Assembly: GCA_009845505.1 (NCBI GenBank)
Contig: VXZL01000093.1
Location: 1-13,699, forward strand
DNA length: 13,699 bases
Direction of reading: 5' to 3'
Origin: Candidatus Poribacteria bacterium
Lineage (GTDB): Bacteria > Poribacteria > WGA-4E > WGA-3G
In this document: positions 1 to 7,005 of the stretch, one piece after another
How the letters are laid out: every line of letters begins with the position of its first letter
Position numbering within the stretch: position 1 is the first letter of the stretch
Notes under the pieces: generated by a model
Databases searched by the model: none
What the model saw: the letters and a program-made list of their open reading frames with translations, nothing else
What the model was told of the DNA's origin: nothing
Program-made: the position numbers and the translations under genes

Positions 1-251
1 ATCAAACGCGCTTTCATCGTTGGATGGTGTCGCTTGAACTTTATATTATACACCGTGAACATCTCTTCCCAACGTTCGACATGCCGATTCTCCACTTCAG
101 CGAGTCCACTTAATATTTCTTTTCGCTTGGCATCAGGTTCGAGACCGGCGAAAACACCATAAAGGAAACTGGCATCAACTTCATCTTGCAAATGGTGTTT
201 CCATACCTTGATTGTTTGTGCATCGGGTTTTGTTTTTTTCTGATCTTCCAT
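1..251 (-). CDS. Ferritin-like / VIT1 (CCC1) family metal transporter, N-terminal part
   Basis: Partial gene; 83 codons are visible before the left edge. ATG at 251 is preceded by AGGAG seven bases upstream. The visible part is a rubrerythrin-like helical domain: WKHHLQDEVDASFLYGV (residues 17-33) supplies E24 and Y31, and AEVENRHVERWEEMF (51-65) supplies the ExxH pair E54/H57 typical of ferritin-like di-iron sites. The stretch after it, with basic residues and PTMKARL (77-83), resembles the junction where such domains join a VIT1/CCC1 membrane domain, as in MbfA-type iron or manganese transporters. The membrane part lies outside the window, so transport is inferred from family likeness. The gene follows a DtxR/MntR-type regulator by 45 bp on the same strand, so they are probably one metal-responsive operon. 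A stand-alone rubrerythrin-like protein is the alternative. Confidence 0.72.
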   Translation of the reverse strand, partial: MEDQKKTKPDAQTIKVWKHHLQDEVDASFLYGVFAGLEPDAKRKEILSGLAEVENRHVERWEEMFTVYNIKFKRHHPTMKARL

Positions 252-296
252 TTTTACGCTCCTCTTAGCAGTTCCACGCGCGCCTTCACAGCGCGC

Positions 297-968
297 CTAC
301 ACATTATCTACATCTTGTACATTATCAACAAAAATATGCTTGGCAACTTCACGTCCAATAACCACTTGCTCGCCTCTAACGTCGATAGTAAAGGGGCCCT
401 CAAATGGAGCGACCTCTTTCACATGAAACGCTGTCCCGGGGTAAAGATTAAGACTGCCCAAGTGCCGGAGCATCGCAGGATCGGTATCACTCACTTCAGC
501 AACAACACAAGATTGTCCGTTTTGTAGATCTGTCATCGGAATATGTTCCGTTTGTACCACAACACCGTTTTTATCAGGTATCGGCGCGCCATGCGGATCA
601 GCAGTCGGATAACCGAGAAACTCGTCCATCCGTGCCTCCATGTCTTCCGATATAACGTGTTCCAATTTCTCGGCTTCTTCGTGAACACCGTCCCACGGAA
701 AACCGAGTGCTTTGAACAAATAAAGCTCCAGCAAGCGATGGTGCCTTATGATTTCAAGAGCAATCGATCTTCCAGTATCCGTCAGCGTAACACCTTGATA
801 ACGCTCGTGGATGACAAGGTTCATTGTCTTTAACTTTTTGATCATCCCAGTGACAGAGGCTGGTTTGACATTGAGATATGCCGCTAAAATACCAGTCGAA
901 ACCTTGCCACCCTTCTCTTGCAACTTATAGATTGACTTGAGGTAGTCCTCAGCCGCATGTGTAAGCAT
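297..968 (-). CDS. DtxR/MntR-family metal-dependent transcriptional regulator, three-domain type
   Basis: 223 residues from ATG at 968 (GGAAAG just upstream). The frame stays open to a TTG at 1040, but LTHAAEDYLKSIYKL is the usual DtxR-family beginning, so the internal ATG is preferred. Winged helix at about residues 1-70 (recognition part KPASVTGMIKKL, 35-46); dimerisation and metal domain about 71-128 with RHHRLLELYL, HEEAEKLEHVIS (96-107) and DPHG (124-127); SH3-like FeoA-type domain about 145-215. Metal ligands by alignment from memory: D8, H77, E81, H96, E100, E103, H104. D8 and E100 take the places of Met10 and Cys102 of iron-sensing DtxR and match Mn-sensing MntR, although the MntR Glu11 position is Lys here. 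It should bind DNA when metal-loaded. A palindrome overlapping its own promoter suggests autorepression. It is followed by the ferritin-like/VIT1 gene. Manganese preference is inferred. Confidence 0.9.
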   Translation of the reverse strand: MLTHAAEDYLKSIYKLQEKGGKVSTGILAAYLNVKPASVTGMIKKLKTMNLVIHERYQGVTLTDTGRSIALEIIRHHRLLELYLFKALGFPWDGVHEEAEKLEHVISEDMEARMDEFLGYPTADPHGAPIPDKNGVVVQTEHIPMTDLQNGQSCVVAEVSDTDPAMLRHLGSLNLYPGTAFHVKEVAPFEGPFTIDVRGEQVVIGREVAKHIFVDNVQDVDNV

Positions 969-992
969 CAATCTTTCCAATCCGCAGGAAAA

Positions 993-1067
993 CACGTAAT
1001 ACGTGGAATCCCTATCTTGCGGTATACGGTAGATTCGCAATCTACCTAATTTTAGGCACTATGTGCC
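993..1067 (-). promoter_or_regulatory. Structured 5' leader with three short perfect hairpins
   Basis: Within the predicted leader three perfect inverted repeats follow each other: GGCAC/GTGCC with a 3-nt loop (1055-1067), GGTAGATT/AATCTACC with a 3-nt loop (1028-1046), and CACGT/ACGTG with a 3-nt loop (993-1005). A further pairing, CCTAA with TTAGG (1045-1056), overlaps the first two, so it would exclude them. I do not recognise a known riboswitch. It could be an mRNA structural element, a second operator (the 1045-1056 repeat has the same TTAGG half-site), or coincidence. Confidence 0.4.
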
Positions 1068-1092
1068 AGAATTATTAGAGATACAGAGAAAT

Positions 1093-1114
1093 TAATTTAG
1101 GCATACCTAAATTA
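1093..1114. promoter_or_regulatory. Palindromic operator, DtxR/IdeR-box-like
   Basis: Perfect 9-bp arms TAATTTAGG and CCTAAATTA around CATA. The TTAGG/CCTAA core is the half-site of known DtxR/IdeR boxes. It overlaps the -10 box and spans the predicted transcription start, which is where a repressor would act. Binding by the adjacent regulator is inferred from match and position. Confidence 0.75.
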
Positions 1115-1140
1115 TACACGAATCGACAAAAATAAGTCAA
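1111..1140 (-). promoter_or_regulatory. Sigma70-type promoter of the regulator/VIT1 operon
   Basis: Read on the minus strand: -35 TTGACT (1140-1135), 18-bp spacer, -10 TATAAT (1116-1111). This is close to the bacterial housekeeping consensus. Predicted start near 1104, giving a leader of about 136 nt before the ATG at 968. The -10 box shares four bases with the palindromic operator next to it. Confidence 0.82.
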
Positions 1141-1459
1141 GAAAAATTTTACTTTTTTAACTGCTAAAAAGGCGAGCCCTGAAATCCATGTCTACAAAAT
1201 AGAGCGATTAAACTTTTCCATTTTGGAAACGTCTTAAATAGGAAATGGAGATGCGAAGAGACCAACTGATTAACGAAGTGCAGGCGTCCATTGAGTGTGG
1301 TATGAACATCCCATTGTACAAGACGCAGGCGAGGTTCTCGCCATATCCGCTAATCATAACTTGAAAAATCGTTCGCGAAACCTACGCCGTCGTCCCGTTT
1401 TTGGCAACGGATAGTTACCACTAACTCTACCTCAATCAAATTGAAAGGAACACGAATTA
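1141..1459. other. Intergenic region between divergent genes, no confident gene
   Basis: I see little here. There are perfect short palindromes TTTCCA/TGGAAA (1215-1229) and GGCGAG/CTCGCC (1328-1342, 3-nt loop). A 39-codon ATG frame (1245-1364) has AGGAA too close to its ATG to be a convincing ribosome site, and its product resembles nothing I know. No clear promoter for the downstream plus-strand gene could be picked, although one must lie here or further left. Confidence 0.5.
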
Positions 1460-4400
1460 ATGAAAGGTTTTTACAGGCTCTTTGTTGTGATCACTGCTCT
1501 CAGTTGTTGCCTTAACATCGCCTCGGCGCAAAATGAGACAGAATGGATGCCGGACGAAAATTTAAGAACGGCAGTGCGTCAAGCCCTTAACATAGAGGCA
1601 AACGGTTCGCTCACACAGCAGGCGATGCAAGCATTAACCATCTTAAATGCTGAAAACAGCGAAATAACGGACATTAAAGGATTAGAACACGCAACCCAGT
1701 TAGAAGTTCTAAATCTTAGTGCTAATGAAATTACAACCATCACTCTCCTTGAAGGACTAACGCACCTAACAGAGTTGCGTCTCAATTCTAATCGTATCCA
1801 AGATATCACAGTGCTTGAGACATTGGTAAACTTGACCCGGTTAAACCTCGGTTCCAACCAGATTGTCGATATTGCGCCGCTCACGGAATTGATACAAATA
1901 ACAGATTTAAATCTCCTGAACAATGGTATCAGGGACATCACCCCCCTCACAGAATTGAAAGGCATTATAAGATTAGAACTATCGGGAAATCAAATCTCGG
2001 ATCTCACACCCCTCGCGGGGCTGACACAAATATTCTCTCTGAATCTATCAGAGAATCAGATTACCGACATTGCACATATCAGTAACTCAGAAGGAATCAG
2101 GAGGTTAGACCTCTTTGGAAACCAAATCTCGGATCTCACACCCCTCGCGGATCTGACGCAGATAACATACTTAAACTTGTCAGAGAATCAAATTAGCAAT
2201 ATCGCAGTCCTCACAGGATTAAAGCAGCTCATCAGATTAGAGATTTCAGGAAATCAGATTCAAGATGTAACACCCCTCACAGAATTGACTGAAATAACAC
2301 ACCTCAATCTCAGTGCTAACGAAATTCGTGATATTACTGCCCTCGAGGATTTAACGCGCCTCAGGAGACTCTATCTCAATACGAACCAAATCACGGACGC
2401 GGCACCACTCTCAAACTTGGAAAATCTCGAAGTCCTATGGGTATCGGGAAATTCAATCAGCGATCTAATGCCGCTCCGCACGCTACGCCAACTGAATCCA
2501 GATGTAACAATAGATATTGAATTTCACCAATTTGTGGATACGACAGGGATTACGATCGCTGTCGAGAAACCTTCTGGTTTAAATCCTAATAATTTCGTCA
2601 TCCGCCCAGGCGAATTCGTACTTTTAGCACGGACGCGTCAGTCAGGTGTAAATGAAACTGGCGATTTCAAAACCTACCTTTCATATTACTCGGTCGATCA
2701 AAATGCCACAAATGCTGATTTTCCAAACCTGACACACTTTTTCCAAAATGGCGGACGGATTGAACTAATTACAGATACCAATCAAAACCCGTTACCTTCC
2801 GGTGCAAATCAACCAGCATTTGGTGATCTGATCATCTCTGAAATCATGTGGGGCCTTGATGGCACTTCCACGAATAAACAGTGGATTGAACTTTACAACG
2901 CTTCAAAACGGACCTACACTTTCGCCAATGGTAGTTTAAATCTCCGTTTTTCCGACACCTCCGCCAACCCATTACCGAATACAGTGTTTACCCCTTCCTA
3001 TGACGCTAACAGACAGGTAAAGGTTATTGATCAGATGAGCAACATCAGGACGACCACCAACCGTAAAGACTGGAATCCGCCTGGTCAAAGCGGCAACACT
3101 TCACAAAATCGTCCGCTCGTCTCCATGTACCGTGTAATTAATTACGCAATAGGCAGAATTTCTGATGGCAGACTGCCAGACAATTGGCACGCATCAAGTG
3201 GACGTGTGAACTTCAACCCACCCAATTATGGCACTCCTGGAGCAGAACACCTGCCGCCATCTCCAACCGTTCTTATTGATGTGTCGGAACGTCCACCAAT
3301 GTTTTGGGTAAATGCCAGGACAGGCACACTCCATCGTTTGACGGAAAACAGAGTAGAGCAGATTTTCCCAACTGTCCAAAACGCCACCAGTATTTTTGTG
3401 GATACAGCGAATGGTAAAATCTATTGGACAGAAAAGATTAGCAACACGCGGGGGAAGATCCAACGTGCCAATATGGACGGTTCAAACATTGAAGTCGTTA
3501 AGCGATTAACGAGTATCGTCAAAAGTATTGCGATTGACACCACAAAAGGCAAGATTTATGTGACGAATACTTGGGGTAAAATACAACGCCTCAATTTAGA
3601 CGGTTCAAACTTCCAACCGAATTTCATCACCGGCTCAAATTCGCCAGACAATATTACTATAGATACAGAAAATAGCAGAATCTACTGGTCGGATGGAGCG
3701 AACCTCAAGCGAGCGAACCTTAACGGTTCAAACCCACAAAATATCGCCAAAGGATCTGGCACCCTCACAGGCATCGCTATTGCCGGTGGCAAGGTCTACT
3801 GGACAGAAATGCTGAACGTAACCATAAATGTAAATAGCGGAAGAATTCGACGCGCTAACCCCAATGGATCAAACGTTGAGAGACTTGTTACAATAAACAC
3901 ATCAGTTCCTCTCGGCATCGCTGTTGACTTTGGGGCGCGTAAACTCTACTGGACGAATTCCAATGGAAAAGTGCAACGCGCAGATCTCAATGGGTCAAAT
4001 GCAGAATCTGTTATCACTGGGTTGGGAACACCTGAAGGCTTCAGCACGGTAGCATTGCCCGAACTCATATACACCCCGACGGGGACGGCTGTTGGAAGTC
4101 CAGCAATCTATTGGGCAGATAAACAGGCATCCGCAATCCGACGCGTCAATATTAATAACTTGAACGTTGAAGACATCATCACCAATGTGCCAGATTCATC
4201 GGCAATCGCTCTGGATTTAACGAGAGGTCAGGTTTATTGGACAGAAACCGACACAGGTAAAATCCGACGCGCAAATCTTAACGGTTCAAACGTTCAAGAC
4301 CTTATCACAGGATTGACGGGCCCGTTGTCAATTGCTCTGGACTTGGTTAAAGGCAAAATTTATTGGACGGACCAAGGCTGGGATCGCTTCACAGGTGCCA

Positions 4401-5557
4401 TTACGGAAAGTAAAGTCCAACGCGCCAACCTCAACGGTTCAAATGTACAGGACATCGTCACAGGATTGGGAACTGTAGAGGGTATCGCCCTCGACACCTC
4501 CATGGGCAAGGTGTACTGGACAGACGCAGAAGTGGGGACTATCCAACGCGCCAACCTCAACGGTTCAAACGTCGAAGACCTTGTCAACGGCACGCACACG
4601 CCAAGCGATATCGCCTTGGATACTGCAGGTGGTAAAATGTACTGGGCTGACTACGAGGAGAAACAAATCTCGCGAGCGAACCTTAACGGATCCAATGTTG
4701 AGACCCTCGTCACCGGATTAGCGGGACCGTCAAACATAGTTTTAGACACAGCAAGACGCAAGATTTACTGGACGGATCAGGTATGGAACCCTGTTACAGG
4801 GAGCATCACCAAAAGCAGCATCCAGCGAGCGAATCTTGACGGATCGAATGTCCAAGAAATCTTCACCGGATCTGGTGAAGCTGCTGGTATCGCCCTCGGC
4901 ACATCACAAACATTTGTGGGCACTTCAGCAACCCGTTCTGCTTCGGACATAAACGCCGATGGCAAAGTTAACAACACAGACTTGATGTTAGTGGCAGCAG
5001 CCTTGGGACAAAACACACCCGTCAACTCACGTGTCGATGTCAACGGAGATGGCACTGTTAATGCTGCAGACCTGATTGTTGTAATATCGGATCTCGACGA
5101 CGCTGTGAATCCTGCGGCACCAGAGATTGGTGGCAAATTAACAGCCGTTGACCGTGCTCTGATTCAAGCAGAAATTCGCAGCTTACAGTTGGAAGATGAC
5201 GGTTCACTGAAATACCAAAAGGTGCTTGCGTTTCTCCAAAGTCTTTTAGCATCAGCAACACCACAGGAAACACGACTCCTCGCGAATTATCCAAATCCGT
5301 TCAACCCCGAAACATGGATTCCATACCAGTTAGCGACTGGTACGGATGTGCAGATTCTCATTTACGACGCAAAGGGGACGCTTATCCGGCAACTGGCACT
5401 TGGATATCAGCCCGAGGGCTACTACACCGAGCGGAACAGTGCTGCGTATTGGGACGGTCGGAACGCTTTAGGTGAGCGTGTCGCAAGCGGTATCTATTTT
5501 TACCAGTTACGAACAAACGAGACATCCGCATTACGGAAAATGCTAATCCTGAAATAG
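1460..5557 (+). CDS. Secreted modular surface protein: LRRs, lamin-tail-like region, two YWTD propellers, dockerin-like pair, C-terminal sorting-like domain
   Basis: 1365 residues; ATG at 1460 with AAAGGAA about ten bases upstream. Signal peptide 1-23 (cleavage after ASA). Thirteen contiguous 22-residue LRRs at 59-344 (pattern LxxLxLSxNQIxDIxPLxxLxx; SDS22/internalin-like). Lamin-tail-like region about 452-610 beginning GDLIISEIMWG and containing KQWIELYNAS. Twelve KIYWTD/RANLNGSN repeats form LDL-receptor-class-B-like blades: six at about 614-865, a linker, and six at 882-1150. Two calcium loops, DINADGKVNNTD (1163-1174) and DVNGDGTVNAAD (1193-1204), are spaced 30 residues apart as in dockerins. 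A helical linker leads to a FlgD/T9SS-tail-like domain from about 1274 (NYPNPFNPE, WDGRNALGERVASGIYFYQL, KMLILK). No catalytic motif is seen. It probably acts outside the cell in binding or adhesion; the ligand is unknown. An inverted-repeat element follows 8 bp after the stop. Confidence 0.9.
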   Translation: MKGFYRLFVVITALSCCLNIASAQNETEWMPDENLRTAVRQALNIEANGSLTQQAMQALTILNAENSEITDIKGLEHATQLEVLNLSANEITTITLLEGLTHLTELRLNSNRIQDITVLETLVNLTRLNLGSNQIVDIAPLTELIQITDLNLLNNGIRDITPLTELKGIIRLELSGNQISDLTPLAGLTQIFSLNLSENQITDIAHISNSEGIRRLDLFGNQISDLTPLADLTQITYLNLSENQISNIAVLTGLKQLIRLEISGNQIQDVTPLTELTEITHLNLSANEIRDITALEDLTRLRRLYLNTNQITDAAPLSNLENLEVLWVSGNSISDLMPLRTLRQLNPDVTIDIEFHQFVDTTGITIAVEKPSGLNPNNFVIRPGEFVLLARTRQSGVNETGDFKTYLSYYSVDQNATNADFPNLTHFFQNGGRIELITDTNQNPLPSGANQPAFGDLIISEIMWGLDGTSTNKQWIELYNASKRTYTFANGSLNLRFSDTSANPLPNTVFTPSYDANRQVKVIDQMSNIRTTTNRKDWNPPGQSGNTSQNRPLVSMYRVINYAIGRISDGRLPDNWHASSGRVNFNPPNYGTPGAEHLPPSPTVLIDVSERPPMFWVNARTGTLHRLTENRVEQIFPTVQNATSIFVDTANGKIYWTEKISNTRGKIQRANMDGSNIEVVKRLTSIVKSIAIDTTKGKIYVTNTWGKIQRLNLDGSNFQPNFITGSNSPDNITIDTENSRIYWSDGANLKRANLNGSNPQNIAKGSGTLTGIAIAGGKVYWTEMLNVTINVNSGRIRRANPNGSNVERLVTINTSVPLGIAVDFGARKLYWTNSNGKVQRADLNGSNAESVITGLGTPEGFSTVALPELIYTPTGTAVGSPAIYWADKQASAIRRVNINNLNVEDIITNVPDSSAIALDLTRGQVYWTETDTGKIRRANLNGSNVQDLITGLTGPLSIALDLVKGKIYWTDQGWDRFTGAITESKVQRANLNGSNVQDIVTGLGTVEGIALDTSMGKVYWTDAEVGTIQRANLNGSNVEDLVNGTHTPSDIALDTAGGKMYWADYEEKQISRANLNGSNVETLVTGLAGPSNIVLDTARRKIYWTDQVWNPVTGSITKSSIQRANLDGSNVQEIFTGSGEAAGIALGTSQTFVGTSATRSASDINADGKVNNTDLMLVAAALGQNTPVNSRVDVNGDGTVNAADLIVVISDLDDAVNPAAPEIGGKLTAVDRALIQAEIRSLQLEDDGSLKYQKVLAFLQSLLASATPQETRLLANYPNPFNPETWIPYQLATGTDVQILIYDAKGTLIRQLALGYQPEGYYTERNSAAYWDGRNALGERVASGIYFYQLRTNETSALRKMLILK

Positions 5558-5564
5558 CAAAATA

Positions 5565-5686
5565 GTTATCAGTTGTCAGTCGTCAGTTAACAGTCATTCG
5601 TAACAATCTTCCCCAACTTGGCATCCGCCAAGAAGTCGTGGATTGTTAGGGATAGCCTCCTAACCGATAACCGATAACTGATAACC
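5565..5686. repeat. Foldback repeat element, copy 1 (heptamer arms, palindromic core)
   Basis: Left arm 5565-5594 reads as 7-bp units GTTATCA, GTTGTCA, GTCGTCA, GTTAACA. Right arm 5659-5686, read on the minus strand, is GTTATCA, GTTATCG, GTTATCG, GTTAG, so the arms are inverted to each other. The core holds nested palindromes: TAACAATC (5601-5608) with GATTGTTA (5641-5648), enclosing CTTGGC/GCCAAG with loop ATCC (5617-5632). It starts 8 bp after the surface-protein stop and ends 3 bp before the oxidoreductase stop, filling a convergent junction. It could serve as a two-way terminator. A related copy lies at 10595-10690. Confidence 0.75.
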
Positions 5687-5688
5687 CT

Positions 5689-6744
5689 CTACACAAATTC
5701 GTTGAACACCTTCACAGGTTTCCCCGTCTCAATGGATTCCCACGCTGCTGCACCGACGGCGATAGACTTCGCACCATCAATCACATTCGGCGAGGGTTCT
5801 AAATCTTCCTCCAGACACTGCTGAAAATGCCGCATATATCGGATCACTGTTTGTCCGTGTCCATAAACACTTGTATCTGTCTCCGGTGGACATGTCACTT
5901 CAAAGGGCTCTCCGGTGGACATTTTATCGAGCATCAACTTAACGTGTCCTTCTTCGTTGTCCGTAAAGTCCCCAATTATTGTTCCTTTACTTCCGAAAAC
6001 GGAGAGCTGCATCATCGGCATCGGAGGATGGACGATATCGTAAAGCCCCATCGCTCTCGCAATCTGCCCGCTCTTAAATTTCAGGTTAAGAAAGAAATTG
6101 TTCTTTATCGGGTATTCCGGCGTGAGTAGACCTTTAGTGCCGTAGGCATGTACCTCATCTACATCACCGAGAAGACAGCGCAATATGTCAACAGGATGCA
6201 CAACACCGCCGAACATCAAATCTTGCGGTTCATGGAGCCGCCACGGTGTAAACGCATAGACCTCGCGCATGTCGTGAACATAATAGGCATCCGCCATCAT
6301 GATGTCGCCTAAATCGCCATCGTCAAAGAACCGTTTCATTGTCAAAAACTGGAGATCAAACCGCATCGTTTGCCCAACGAGGAATTTGACTTTGTGTTCG
6401 CGTACCAGATCTACCAACTGTTGCGCATCGGCTAATGTGGTCACCATCGGTTTCGTACAAATGATATGTTTCCCAGCTTCAATCGCCGCGACACAGTGTT
6501 CAGCATGCAAGTGGTCAGGAGAATAGATTGCGATAACAGAAATATCCTCGCGTTGCACCAGTTCCCGGTAATCCGTCGTCCAAAAATCCACACCAATCTG
6601 CTTTGCATAGTTTTCCAAAACATCTGCCCGCTTTGCACAGATACCGCGGAGTTCATATTTCAGGTCCGGTACATCCTTTAAAAGTGTCGCCGTTGAACCC
6701 ATATTCGTCGGATTCATCCCAATAACGCCCAATCCTATTGCCAT
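5689..6744 (-). CDS. Gfo/Idh/MocA-family NAD(P)-dependent oxidoreductase
   Basis: 351 residues from ATG at 6744, chosen over an in-frame TTG at 6762 because GAGAGGAG sits seven bases before it. The N-terminal Rossmann fold (about 1-125) opens with IGLGVIGMNPTNMG, a variant of the usual GxGxxG loop, and has YSPDHLHAEHCVAAIEAGKHIICTKP (74-99). CTKP (96-99) replaces the usual EKP and keeps the conserved Lys98. The C-terminal substrate domain carries GGVVHPVDILRCLLG (179-193) with H183 and D186 in the catalytic region. Family members oxidise or reduce hydroxyls of sugars, inositols or sugar acids in the cytoplasm; the substrate cannot be read from the sequence. It has its own promoter and is divergent from a TRAP permease, so a link to uptake of an organic-acid or sugar-acid substrate is plausible but unproven. 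Confidence 0.9.
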   Translation of the reverse strand: MAIGLGVIGMNPTNMGSTATLLKDVPDLKYELRGICAKRADVLENYAKQIGVDFWTTDYRELVQREDISVIAIYSPDHLHAEHCVAAIEAGKHIICTKPMVTTLADAQQLVDLVREHKVKFLVGQTMRFDLQFLTMKRFFDDGDLGDIMMADAYYVHDMREVYAFTPWRLHEPQDLMFGGVVHPVDILRCLLGDVDEVHAYGTKGLLTPEYPIKNNFFLNLKFKSGQIARAMGLYDIVHPPMPMMQLSVFGSKGTIIGDFTDNEEGHVKLMLDKMSTGEPFEVTCPPETDTSVYGHGQTVIRYMRHFQQCLEEDLEPSPNVIDGAKSIAVGAAAWESIETGKPVKVFNEFV

Positions 6745-6779
6745 TTTTATCTCCTCTCTCAATTAGTTGACGTGCTGTA

Positions 6780-6808
6780 ATTCTATCACAACTATTTTTT
6801 CCCATCAA
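6780..6808 (-). promoter_or_regulatory. Promoter of the Gfo/Idh/MocA gene
   Basis: Minus strand: -35 TTGATG (6808-6803), 17-bp spacer, -10 TAGAAT (6785-6780). The predicted start near 6773 gives a leader of about 30 nt ending in the GAGAGGAG ribosome site, which supports the ATG at 6744. Confidence 0.7.
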
Positions 6809-6865
6809 GCACTCGGCTCATTTTCCGCAGTGCCACTCAACTTTTCAATAATTCATAGAGGGATG

Positions 6866-6881
6866 CCCGAACTTGTTCGGG
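6866..6881. promoter_or_regulatory. Perfect 16-bp palindrome between divergent promoters
   Basis: CCCGAAC and GTTCGGG around a TT centre. It lies between the oxidoreductase promoter (6780-6808) and the TRAP promoter (6949-6977). Position would suit an operator shared by both genes; it could equally be a dispersed palindromic repeat. No regulator gene is adjacent. Confidence 0.45.
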
Positions 6882-6948
6882 ACACGACGTGCAACTCCGA
6901 ATAAGAATGTTCTACAAGGAACGGATTGGGTTCAAACGGATAAAACCG

Positions 6949-6977
6949 TTGCTTTCCCAACCTTTTTCATGTAGAAT
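6949..6977 (+). promoter_or_regulatory. Promoter of the TRAP permease gene
   Basis: -35 TTGCTT (6949-6954), 17-bp spacer, -10 TAGAAT (6972-6977). The predicted start near 6984 is 22 nt before the ATG at 7006 and downstream of the possible GTG at 6889, so the shorter protein is favoured. Confidence 0.6.
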
Positions 6978-7005
6978 TAAAAGAAACACCTACATTGGAG
7001 ACACA

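Noticed and set aside
45..75. Apparent early stop or frameshift in the ferritin-like/VIT1 gene
   Set aside because: My first reading of the complement dropped two bases. Rereading 61-70 gives GGGAAGAGAT, so the frame RWEEMFTVYNIKFK continues unbroken to the edge.
969..1040. N-terminal extension of the metal regulator from a TTG at 1040
   Set aside because: The 24 extra residues lie over the leader hairpins, have no ribosome site and precede the normal family start at ATG 968.
1579..1965. Minus-strand open frame opposite the LRRs
   Set aside because: The 66-bp LRR periodicity keeps the opposite strand open. It has no ribosome site or domain and is best read as a shadow; the same applies to minus-strand frames opposite the YWTD repeats.
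5565..5594. Heptamer repeats as a CRISPR-like array
   Set aside because: Units are 7 bp, contiguous, degenerate and without spacers.
6889..7005. N-terminal extension of the TRAP permease from a GTG at 6889
   Set aside because: It lacks a ribosome site, overlaps the likely promoter, and the ATG at 7006 has a well-placed GGAG.
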